The position numbers were made by a program, and so were the translations under genes. Under the pieces are notes generated by a model. That model was not told where the DNA came from, made no database searches, and saw only the letters and a list, made by a program, of their open reading frames with translations. Shown here in pieces: positions 31,921 to 44,100 of a stretch of DNA of 64,000 nt. Numbering within the stretch: position 1 is the stretch's first letter; each line of letters opens with the position of its first letter. Source of the stretch: Pagrus major (lineage: Eukaryota > Chordata > Actinopteri > Spariformes > Sparidae). Where the stretch lies: the NCBI RefSeq assembly GCF_040436345.1, contig NC_133223.1:16655113-16719112 (forward strand), given 5' to 3'.

Positions 31921-32966
31921 CAGGTGGCTAAAAGTAGGGCCTGCAGGCCAAAGTCTGCCCATCATACTGTAAAGTTTGATTTGACCCGCCAGAAGTTTCT
32001 AGTGAAAATAAATAAATAATATGAATCACTATTTATGCTGTTTTATTGTTGTGAAGTTGCTCTGTAAATACGTAGGAGTCCAGATTATTGATCGATCTAA
32101 GCATTGTGGGCAAGGTGACTCTTCATGCAGGAAGTCAGTCAACTTAAGGGAACTCAGGATCCAGGTCCTGTTTATTGGAAGCCCTGAGAGGCGAGTGAAA
32201 AAAGATTTAAGGAACTCATCGTGGCAGAGCATTTTCTTGACCTGTTCTTACGTCATAAACACAAGAGAAAAACTATTTAAATCACACTTACAGAAAGGGA
32301 AGCTCAAATGTTGTACTGCTGTGTTCAAGGGTCTAGTCGAGCCATATAAACGTGGGCAATCTGACAAATTGACATCATTTGACTGCTTCCTGATTAATTA
32401 GCAACTGTGAAGACAATGGATAGTTTAATCTGGAGGGACTCCGTATTTCATGGTAAGATAACAGGTTTAAAAATCTTAAGCATCAGACAACAGCTAACGT
32501 TGGCATCCAGCCAAATTCTAGCTAAAGTTACTGTTTGATAAAATACTGTTTTGATGTGATACGACTGGGGAAGTCGTAAATTAATTGAGACATATCATAA
32601 CCTCAAAGTGAAACACACAGGATGCAATCAAACTGTAATGTTAGCAAGGAAGTTGTTGAATGAATTAGCCAGCGAGTTATTAAAAATGTTATTCTAACTT
32701 GAAATATGGCCGAAGGTGCCTCCAGATTTTCACTATCCATCATCTTTTCAGCTGCCGCTTATTCGGGAAGCTGCAAAAATGACAACAATTTGTCAGATTA
32801 ACTGCGTTTATACGACTTACAAGCATTCAAGTTTCCCACCCTGAGCGTGCTTTGGAGGAGAATGGCCGCAGTATGAATGAGGTCAATGGGTGTTTGCTTT
32901 TGGCCCGTTGGTCCACCATAAAGTTTCAGCTGTGGCCCTCCGAGGGAAAATATTTGTGCACCCCTG
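31921..32966. mobile_element. hAT-type non-autonomous element with 8-bp TSD
   Basis: The left end is CAGGTGGCTAAAAGTAGG. The right end, read inverted, is CAGGGGTGCACAAATATT. The perfect 8-base duplication CTCTACAC lies at 31913-31920 and 32967-32974, diagnostic of hAT transposition. No transposase ORF is present. The interior carries an exon-like unit: ATGGATAG... at 32415 running into CATG|GTAAGA near 32450, with a counterpart in the 7560-7990 copy. Confidence 0.85.
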
Positions 32967-33152
32967 CTCTACACTAGCAAAGAAAATATTCCTTTTGATA
33001 ATTCAGATAACTGATTGGTGACAACATGCCTATAAACAAATAAGTCTCAGAAATGCAGGCTACTAGCTAGCAGTTAGCTAACATAACACACTTACTCTTC
33101 TCTGCTCATGTGTGTTTGAATGTTTCCATTTAAATAGGCCTACTTTCTCCTC

Positions 33153-33220
<68 letters not shown>
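33153..33220. repeat. (CA)n microsatellite upstream of dnajc3
   Basis: About 33 CA units ending 51 bases before the GC box of the dnajc3 promoter. Long cysteine/valine or histidine/threonine ORFs through it are artefacts. Confidence 0.95.
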
Positions 33221-33222
<2 letters not shown>

Positions 33223-33270
33223 TGGTCATCTTGTGCTGCCGTGGCTCCTCTCTGTTGAGCCAACGGCGGT

Positions 33271-33314
33271 GGGCGGGGTTTTCCGAACAATCCAGCCAAT
33301 CACGGTGCCCCACG
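33271..33314 (+). promoter_or_regulatory. dnajc3 promoter: GC box and perfect ERSE
   Basis: GGGCGGGG (33271-33278) is followed by CCAAT (33296-33300), nine bases, then CCACG (33310-33314). This is the exact ER-stress response element CCAAT-N9-CCACG bound by NF-Y and ATF6 (or XBP1). It lies about 170 bases before the start codon. DNAJC3/P58IPK is a known unfolded-protein-response target, so induction by ER stress through this site is expected. Confidence 0.9.
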
Positions 33315-33483
33315 ACCGGTCGGTTGAGTCCGCGGCTCCGCGGTGACTGGGAGAAGAGGAGCAATGCTGAGCAGCGGTCAACACATGGGGCTGCTGACAA
33401 CTAGGTGACACACTAGTTAAATTAACATCGGCTCAAGTTTGTGAGACATAACGACACAGGACCTGTCTGGTGCAAGTCTAACC

Positions 33484-36400
33484 ATGGTTTCCATCGACCA
33501 TGTAGCTCACAAGATACTCACTTACATCCCGTATGTTCTTGTTTTGATTGATCTGAGATATGAAGGTAAGAGGCTCACTGCGGCTACTTTACTCCACAAG
33601 CTAACGATAGCTTCTGGCTACTTAACGTTACCATTAACTAAATAAGTACTTTGACCTTGTTTTCAGACAGCCCGCCTTCAGTCAAAAGTTGTGTCACAAA
33701 TGTCATTTGCAGAGATAGCTAGCAAAATCGATAACTTATGGCTAACGTCAAGTTAGCTTACGTTAGCAAATCATAGGCAACCGGTTTTTAGCTTATAACT
33801 AAAGTTGCCTACAGGTTATTAAAAACTAATTATCCAAACTAATAGCATGACTGACAACTTATTTGTTAACGTAAGCTAGTTAGCTAACGTCAGGTTGTTT
33901 CGTGTAACCTAACCTAACTTAAAACTTACAGTAGCCTAGTGTGACAGCTAGCATACGTCACCTGTGTAACTTTACTGGTTTGACTGACAGGCTGCTGTCT
34001 GGACATTGCTCGGTAATTAACATGAATGAATACAGAGTGGAGTACTCTACTGTAGTATTCTGTGGTGCTATGCTCAGTTTTATCAGTGGCAGTGTGTGTG
34101 CCGTATGTTTTCCAGGAGTGAAATGTGGCAGGGATGGGAGTGTGGACAATCATATGGAGATGGGGAAGAAACTCCTCGCTGCTGGCCAGCTAGCAGATGC
34201 CCTCTCACATTTCCATGCCGCTGTGGGTAAGGGATAGAAACATGAACAACATGTTGCCCTGGTTTTTGCACTCGGAAGTATAATCTAAAACGTCATGTTT
34301 TCTCTGTCCCATGTCAGACGGAGACCCCAAAAACTACATGGCCTTCTACAGGAGAGCTACAGTGTTTCTAGCCATGGGGAAGTCCAAGTCTGCACTGCCA
34401 GATTTGAGCAAAGTCATTGAACTCAAACCAGACTTCACATCTGTGAGTTTCTGCTTTTACATCGCTTGGTTTGAAGTGATTTATATGCGCACAGTTGGAC
34501 ACCGTTGTATGTCGTACTGCAGACTTGCACTGTGGGTTTGGCAGAATTGCAGAGATGGGAAGTAACAACGTACAAATACTTCATTACTGTATGTTTTCAG
34601 GTATCTGTACTTTACTTGAGTATTTATTAAGTATTACCTTTTTACTTTTTCTCCCTACATTTTAACACAAATATCTGTACTTTCTACTGCTATCATTTTC
34701 CAAACTTGTAACTTTAGTTTTAATGCATTTGAGGGGAATTATCCATTATTTTTATTTTGTGTCATTGCATGATGCTTTCCCAACATCACAAGACTGATTT
34801 CAGCCTATCGGTGCACATCATGCACAGCAGAAGTAGCAAGATGTAAAAGACAAGATGGAAACAGACAGAGAAGGTCACTCGAATGGGGAGAAAAAGCGTG
34901 TCGTGACAGAGGCTCGGGTTTATTTACCTTTGCAGAGAAATGGCCCGTAGAAATGTCCTTCAGAGGGCTACTTTTTTCCTCCATACTTTGAGTACATTTC
35001 AGAGCCTGCGCTTTCTTACTTTTACTTGAGTAACAAAGTTCAATCAGAGTCTTTTTATATACGTATCTGTACTTGAGTAAAGAATGTGTGTACTTTTGCT
35101 ACCTCTGAAGCTGCTTTATATGGTATCCGTGCACGCTTAATACTTCAAATAACTCCTGGCACAATTGTGCTGGGAAAATGGTCAGCTGTGTCAGCTGCGT
35201 TGATAAGTCTGTATCTACAGTTTTATGCAAAACAAGTTCTCTCGCCTTCTCTGAACAGGCACGGCTTCAGAGAGGAAATCTCCTTCTGAAGCAGGGAAGA
35301 CTCGATGAAGCAGAGAGTGACTTAAAGAAAGTGGTGAGTGTTGTATTATCCAGATAAACTACAGAAAACAAGACGGAGAGGAAGACACTATTTTGTTAGA
35401 TGTGTAGAGTTCACCAGAAGGTGTCAGTGTTGATCTGCAGCCTGGTGTTGTAGTGAAACTAAACTCAAGCATGAAAACTGGACATAATGATTTAAAATAG
35501 GGAGAAGAGTTTAATATATTAACATGCTGATTGTTCTTGAAGGATTTTTTTGTGTTTCTTTGCAGTGTGCACATGTGATTTATTTCACTATGCCGTTGAG
35601 TTATACTACACAGCTGACAGCTGGAGAGGTTTTGTTATTGATGGGGAGAAAAGACTTAATCAAACTCTTTGAGGCTGTTCAGACCTGGTATCAGCACCTG
35701 CTGATGTTAGCAGCAGACGTTTGTGAACGTCTGTTTCAACTAACCATTCAACTAGTAACTGCAATATTCCCAGACTCCCTTGCCAAATTGCGTGATTTTA
35801 AGAGTTGTTGCATGAGGAGAACCTTAACAAACGCTGTGAAACAGCTACGGTAAATTCTAAGTAATTGGTGCCTTCTTGTTAATTCAATATTGAACGCAAA
35901 ACATTAAGATGTTTCTTTTCCTGTAAAAAGTGTCAATTAGTCACGGCGTCACCATAACAGCCTGTCTGCTTCAGTGTCTGAAGTGCGTCATTCCTCCCAG
36001 CAGCTGTTTGAACTCAGCTGATTTCACCATTAACACCAAATATCTTAGAGAATATAAAATACTGACGGTAGGCATGCCTAATTTTACAAATACAGTAAAC
36101 AGTAACTAATAAAGGCTACTTCTTTGACACCTGTCGAGAAAGTCCCTAGATTTCCTAAAAAAAATCTCGGAATTTTGTGAGTTGCTGAGTTCAGCAAACA
36201 TTACACATGAAGATAATTCTTTGTGTACAAAAACGTATCGAATCACTCTGGACGGGAAGTAAAACCAAATGCGAACAGCTTCTTTGAGGTCAAATAGCAA
36301 GTAAGTTAAAAACAGATGCATATACAGTAGGCTCCATACTGTAAGTCCTTAGAGAACAGGGAAACCATGCATCCATGAGCCACGAAACAAGATGTAGATG

Positions 36401-39400
36401 ATAATTAAATTGGTAATGCACTCTCATATGGGTCTTCAGGGATCATTTTTAGATGCTCGTTAAGGATTAAGACTGTAGCTCACTAATGCATTTGCCATTA
36501 GAATTACCATTTTAGAGTGTCAGTCTCAAAACGACCCCCAGAAGACATAACGGCCTTTGTTATATTTACTATTAATTTATAGATTCCATTAAAAGCTGCT
36601 GTATTCTCAGGTGTGGAAATACAAGGAAAAATTAAGTGCATCTTCTAAATGTCGTATGGAGGACTGAATCGGCCAAAATCCCAAATAAATAAATCAATAA
36701 ATATGCCATTAAATGCACCAACATGTACGCATTAGTGTCATACATATATATAATAGTATATAAAATGTGACATAGATAAATATTTCTGCTTTAATTTGCA
36801 TTTATAATATTATTTACCTTTGTATTAATTCAACTGTTTATGTACTTTCCCATTCGATTGTTCGTTTTATTTATTCATTTCTGTATTTCTGTAAATACAC
36901 AGGCAAATTAAAGCAGAAATATCAATTTATGTCACATTTAATACATTGATTTACTGATTTTATTAGATTCAGTCCTCCACAGTGGCAGGCCTGAAGCCTC
37001 ATAGGTCTGTTTTGACCACTAGCTCCTTGCCTTGTGATGAGTTTCATTATATGTAGGCTGGGGCTCCGTGGTTTGTCCTGTATTCCTGTTTGGTAAAACC
37101 TCAGGTGGCTAATATGAAAGTTTGCACTGTACTGCGGGCTGCTGAACTGTACGATTAGTGTTTTCAAATACAAGTTAAACAGCCACCTTCTGTGAGTGTC
37201 CAAGGAATAAAAAGTTTTGTAATAGCAATCAGTGCGACGCACCTCCATAAAGAGGGCTAGAGGCCACATTCCCAAAAGAGGGCAGTTTCATGTGGACAAC
37301 TCTTTGCTGGTATAATGTCAAGGTGCATGCTGTCCTGCTGCTTCAGCAGTCCACAATTTTGGCCCAGCTTAGTGAATCACATTTATGCATGACTCTCCTT
37401 CCTAAGCTGAGCTCGCAGGAAACACTTAAAGGCTACCAAGGTCTATTTGTAAAGGATGTGTCATTAGCTGAGATTGCTCTTGTGAATATGATGACCTCTA
37501 TGATGAGGATGATTATAATGTAATGGGTTTAGGGAATAGTACGCTCTGCTTCTGCTGTGATAGGCAATGCTTTCAAGAGGCAAACTTGGCATAAGAACCT
37601 CTTCAGAAACGTAAGAGCTCATATTGTGTTGGTGAAGCACCGCACAGTGATTTTCTGGTCTCTCTGGTCTCAGCTCATAGTCCATATTCTGTCCTGGCTT
37701 CAATATTTTTCCACTTTCCACACTCTGCTTTAATAATTACTATAAGTATGCAATGTAATGCTTAGTCTTGCGATGTTCCAGCTGAAGTCCAATCCCAGCG
37801 ACAAAGAGGAGAAGGAAGCCCAGAGTCAGCTGACAAAGTCAGATGAAATTCAGCGGCTGGTGGCTCAGGCTCGCAGCAGCTTCCACAGCCAGGATTATAT
37901 GACAGCTGCTGCCCAGCTTGACACTATCATTGAGGTAAGATACCTGCCTTGTCAGCATTGCCTAATTTCCCTGCAAGCATGACATTTACCATGTTATCAT
38001 CACTGCACGGTGCACAGAGCATTTATATTGTAACGAGTACCACAGTTTGTAAGAGCTATTGTCCATCTTTTACAGACTTGCGTTTGGGATGTGACGTCTC
38101 GTGAGATGCGGGCAGAGTGTTTCATTCAAATGGGAGAGATGGGGAAGGCCATCAGTGACCTTAAAGCTGCATCCAAGCTGAAGAATGACAATACTCAGGC
38201 TTTCTACAAACTCAGCACCATCTACTATAATCTTGGAGACCACGAGATGTCCCTCAAGTAAGACCCACCTTCAGACGGCTTTCTTAAGGGAAGTTCCCAT
38301 GCTGTGTCAGTATCAGTACCATTTAACAGCGTCACTTTAAGAAAACTTGATTACTAAGTTGTTCCTCCAAAAATCAAACATGGCACAATGAATTATGTTT
38401 GTACATTGACATTATCCATTTAAAGATAGTCATGTAAACATCATGGAGTGATGCTCCACTTCATATCAGTGTAGTGCTGTAGAGGGATATTAGCAAAGTG
38501 CTATTAGCTTATTATTACTTGCCTTTGTAGCCAACAGCCGAGCATGAACACAGATAAACGCTGACAAATGCTAGACACAAAAAACCCTTGTTGGCAAAGG
38601 GGGACACCCTGAGCAAAACTTACTTATACAGCACACAATGGGATATCCGGCTATCAACAACACAAACTAAAGCTTAAAAAACCACAAGGTTGAAATCAAC
38701 TGTCTTTACTGCTGGACTGTTGCATGATTTTTTGAGGTGTTCATGTTATTTTTATGTTTACCCTCTGTAAGTTGGCAATATAGCACGTACATCAGGTGTT
38801 ACGGAAAATCAGCTTGTTCTCACCTTCCTCCCCCTTCCACCTGATTTGCAGTGAGGTGCGCGAGTGCCTGAAGCTCGATCCCGATCACAAGCAGTGTTAC
38901 AGCCATTACAAGCAGGTCAAGAAGCTCAACAAACAGATCCAGTCTGCAGAGGAACTCATGCAAGAGCAGAGGTGGGCATTGATTGTTTGTGTTTGTGCTC
39001 AGGCGAACGTATATTCCTGTAAAAACAAAATGATGTCACCTCTGAGTACCAGGGATTGCATCAGCTCTACAGTGACTGCCTCCTTCCCTCAAGCACTCCG
39101 ACTTTCTGGCTCTTACAAACGGGCATGGAAATCCTATGTTGATGTGAATGGATGTTGCATCAGAGTTGACATACAGTACAAAGATATCATATTCACAAGA
39201 CTAAAAAGGGAGAATAACAAGAGCGGCGTGATGTTTGTGGGCGTAACGATCTATGTTGTTCCCCAACACCTCCCTGTTTCCCGCTCTTTTAGGTATGAAG
39301 ACGCAGTGAGCAAGTATGAGGCAGTGATGAAGACTGAGCCCAACGTGCGCCACTTCACTCTTTTTGCCAAGGAACGGATCTGCCAGGCTCTGGCACAGGT

Positions 39401-41100
39401 AAGACCTCTTACTGCTGCCATGAGATGCATCGACTCGCTCCTTGATTTTATTCAACAATATATCTAAACAGCGCGTTGTCTTTGTGTCATGACCAGGGAC
39501 AGCAGGCGAGCAGAGCTATCTCAGTGTGTGGGGAAGTCCTCCAGTCAGACCCGGAGAACGTCAACGTGCTGAAGGACCGAGCTGAGGCCTACATCCAAGA
39601 GGAACAGTATGAGGAAGGTAAGCCTGTCAGATGGAGTTGTATGTAGTCAAGATATTGGTTTTTTGCAATTTGATGGAGACAGACTGTTACATTTTAACTC
39701 TCAGAACCAGAAGGGTCACACTTTATGCTTTTGAGGGGTGATCTTCAATAGTAATTTGTCCATTTTAGTTGACAAAACCCATGGCCAGTGTGTCTCTTTG
39801 TTGAAGATGGACTGACTTATGACACAGGCGTGGATGGAAGTTGTTTGGGAAACAAAATGTATAGATTTATTAACACCTACAGTGTACATCAGGGGTTAGC
39901 GATACGACCTAAAATGTCTGTGTTTATTGGCCTCAAATAGGAATACAAATTAGGTATAGGCCAACATGTCTTAAGAGGAGCAGTCTGCCTGATAATGCGG
40001 ATTAATTAGTCATTATAAATATGTGAATAGTTTTCTCAGTCAGACTAGTTAGGGGTAGGATTAGGCATCTCGCCACCGAAAAAATACCAATTTCAAGTTT
40101 GGACTCAGTAACGATCCCTCCTTGAGCTTGAGTGTTAAAGCGCATCCTGCTTTACACGTTGCTGTTGCCCTCGTTCAAAAAGGCGTTTCCATTAAAAATA
40201 AAGTCAATGCGCTCGTTCTTCACTTCCTCGGAAGGAAGACCTGTGAAGAAACATTCATCACAGTAATGCCGGTGTTGCAAAATCCATGTTGCAGCAGAAT
40301 TTGACGTGTAACAGCGGCGACTGTGATGAAACTCTAAAACAAACTAAAAAAAAACACTAGGGGTGGGTGCCTAGTGTTTTTTCTTTTCACGCCATTTTAC
40401 TTCAACAGTCATGGAATAAAACCCAACCTTTTATGAAGGTCTCAATGTTCAGTGTTTGCCTAAATCAATTGTATGGTAATTTTGGAGGCTGCAGTTTGCG
40501 GTGCTGTTGAATTGGTTTGCATTAGAGAGGTGTTTCAGCCTACCGTCACTGATCAGTCAGGCCCTGTAATAACCCTCACTCTGCTGGTGTCATGGCAGGA
40601 GTCCAACACAAGGGGCCCTTGTAACACTGCTTTAAGAAAACAGAGTGAAATCAAGTTAAAATATCAATGACTCTTCATTTATTCTTTGGAATTTGTTTCA
40701 GTCTACTGAAAAATTGATGTGATTTTAATGTAAATATGCAAAAGAAATGCTGTCAGGCAGCATACAGTCAGAGAGGAGGATGCTCCATTCTAATTAAACT
40801 CTGCCTCATTTAACACAATCTTTCTGCTCGTCACCAAATCCATTTTGACTCTGCACAATAAAGACTAAATGTAGATAAATACAGCAAGGGTGTCTGTATC
40901 TAATCTGATTACAGCATATAACTACTATGTCTAAAGCCTGAAACAGTCATCTGTTAGAGCTCTTATCCCATACAGTGTAATTAAAAGTAGGTGTAGAGCG
41001 CAGTGTGTTAGACGTAAGTGTAGCCTGCGAGATGTAGAGCTGCTCTGCACTGCTGGCTGAAATTATGCAGAATATCTTGCCTAAGCCTAAAGCCAGTGCC

Positions 41101-41187
<87 letters not shown>

Positions 41188-44100
41188 CACTTACTACCTC
41201 CATGCAGCCTTTGCTGCCTGAGGGGGGATTATGCAGAAACAACAGTCTCCCCCTATCTGTTGTCAAATCGCAGAGAGTCCAGTGATGGCAGGTGGTGAAA
41301 TAAATCCCCAGGAATAATCTTTCTCCCAGCCATCACTTTACCTGTCACCTGATTTTCTGCTCCCACCGTGCAAACAACCAACAGATATTTTTGTCGAAAT
41401 CCCTGCCTACATATGATGTCTATCCGTCAATTAAGTTAGAAATTTAGTGTAAGGCATCCCACTCATCTCAGCGACTTGGTGAACCCTGATTCCTATAGAA
41501 GAGTTTTCACTCCAGCTGTTGTTCAGTGTATTACAGTTTGAAACTCTCACACATTTGATACTAACTATGTCTCAGTCTCATATAAGACAAAAACACAGAT
41601 CAAATATTGGAAAAATGTCACAAGATGTTAGAATCCAAACCAAATATATTACAAATACACTGTTATACATCAAATAACGGATGTGTAGCAGGTGAGTGAG
41701 AGCAGCTGCGTACCAAACAAAGAAGACAAGGGCTCTTGAATTTTGGTTGAATGAATGTTTCATACCACAAACTTAAGAGAATACTTAGAGAGCATCATAC
41801 AAAGGAGTGGAACAGAGTTATATAACTGTATATGAGTATAGGATTGATACATATTGGCAGGTACTCAATATTTGGCCAGGCCCAGAAATATTAAATTTTC
41901 TATCTCGCTCTCTCAGAGCCAACTGGTGTGATGTACACAAAAGTAGAGATTTTATTTGAGCTGTTATTTTCCAACAGTCTGCTGTTAAATGAAGTTTGAA
42001 TGGAGGGAACTACAGTTGATCTATTCTGTGTGACCACAGTTTGACTAACTGCGTCGTTCAGATCACAGAGTGCAGATGAAGAACATTTTTAATCCCTTTA
42101 CAGGCAGTTAATCGACTAAAAAGTAAGGCTGTCATACAGAACAGGCTTCCCACTGTAGATGGGACATCCTAGTCAGTACTTGTTCTGTCTTAACTGCCAT
42201 TATTGCCATTATTTATCGTACAAAACTTTATTAGTATTAGTTGGGACTCTTTTCTTTTATTTTCTTAGTAGGGAGATGTGGGCAGGGTTCCCCCGGTTGG
42301 ATTTGAAAGTTGGACATTATGATTACATGGTACAGCAAAACACCCCAAACACTAACAGGGCTTCCGTCTTGTCTTAAGCTAAGTCAGTTGTAATTTGGCA
42401 TTCAAAGACCGACCTGACAGTAACGCTGGTCGCACCGCCATAAGCCTTTTTTCGCTAAGACCAGTCGCAAGTCGTACGCGTGGTCAGGAGCAGGCGTAAA
42501 GTCAAAATGTAGGCAGCTGATCTGCAGTTAACGAGGCATGTAGTTTATCTAGTCACAGAGTAGCCGGATAGTTAACTAGAGTTTCCCCTGACTCAACATC
42601 TCACAAAACTCAGTGATTTTATAAGGGAGTCTGGTACGTTGGACTGCTTGGCAGTTGGTGTGTTCTTGTGGTGGCCATGCAGCTACGTATATTAATATTC
42701 TTCAGTGTCCATGAAAGTGCTATGTATTTTTCTTTGGTCATTCATAACGTTGCAAATAAGATATAATGAGATAACTTACTCATTAGCAGGAAAGTGGGAC
42801 GTTGCAAACAATGTGTCTTCACCTTTCCAGCAATGATACTAGCCCAACACTGCTCCCACCATTCATGTGCATATTGCATATTGCATCTTGCGGACACGTA
42901 GCATTAATTTCTGACAATGTGCACAACTGACTGATCTAATCTAACAGCTCATAGAAGTGTGAGATGTAAAGTCAACACAAATGCAAAGAAAATATCAGCA
43001 ATTAAAACAATAAAAGACAAAGGAGATCAATTAAAGCACCATGACAGGTTTTTTTAATTCCATATGACATGCAAACTGGTTTTAGCTTTTATACGAGGAC
43101 AAAACAAGTCCCTGACATATTAGAAGAAAACACATTAAACCCACAGTTAACATCGGCATCACTCCAGGCAGGTCGACCCCAGAGTAGTGACACTGCTGTG
43201 ATACTGCAGCTGCTGTGGATGCTGGCTGAGCTGCGGCTGCGCATGTTGTCATTAACATGGCGTGAACACATCAGCGGGCGGGAAGGCCAAACCTTATGTG
43301 GGCTTTTAAACTGTCAGGACCCATGGGTGTTAAATTCACTTCAGTACACCTCACAGGATAAACAAGCTTCAAAGCAGCGAAACGTGTGCGCACAAACAGC
43401 TTGGAGCTGCAGCAGCACGATCTGAAGACTGGGTGGGTTTACTTAATGAAGAAAGTGGTTTATTCAAGAGTGATCAAGCTTTTTCAAAAATGCATTACCA
43501 CGGAGACTAGTTCAATAATGTTGGTTATAGTGATGGACATGTGCGAAACAATAACACCAGTGATTCTAGCAACAGAATATAATTTACATTTACTTCCTTT
43601 TTAAAACAAAATGTATTACATTTCTGTTATTTTCAACAGACATTTTTTGCAAATCAGATATAGTCACCTGTTGACATTTAAAGTCACTCAGGATGAATTG
43701 TAGTCACTTTGGGTATTATCTAACAATTCTGCTCACACAGTCATCAGGTCAGGGTTGCAATTTTCCCAAAACGTTGTTTCTAGATAACTGATGAACCTGA
43801 AGACATTCCCATCAGTCTCAGCTATACTGTACTGTTAGCATGCTAACAGTAATGCAATGCTGTGATGTGCGTTGGAAGTTTCAGACCTTGGCACAAGAGA
43901 ATCCTGCATATCCACCTTATTCCAAGCACCCATGATGCCTTGCGCGAAATTTGGGCTCGACTGCCGGTATGTCCTGTCACTTAACTGGAATTGGCCTTTT
44001 CCATGGTAACTGGACACTCATCCTCTTCCTTAGAGTGATTAGTACAGTGTATGATTCATTCATGAAGATCTAGGATAGCGACTTTATTGAGTGAATACTA

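Noticed and set aside
32021-32401. 126-codon ORF as a possible transposase or THAP-like gene
   Set aside because: It lies in the hAT-type element but shows no recognisable zinc-finger spacing or catalytic motif.
30735-33152. Search for DZIP1 exons, expected between CLDN10 and DNAJC3 in mammals
   Set aside because: No coding segment resembling DZIP1 was found on either strand; the gene appears to lie elsewhere in this fish.
33078-33404. Several overlapping ORFs with Cys-Val or His-Thr runs (also at 40947-41298)
   Set aside because: Translations of CA microsatellites in different frames.
38796-39467. 223-codon open frame, the longest in the window
   Set aside because: It joins intron 6, exon 7, intron 7 and exon 8 of dnajc3. 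Only the exon parts match P58IPK, with normal splice sites at 38852, 38971, 39293 and 39398.
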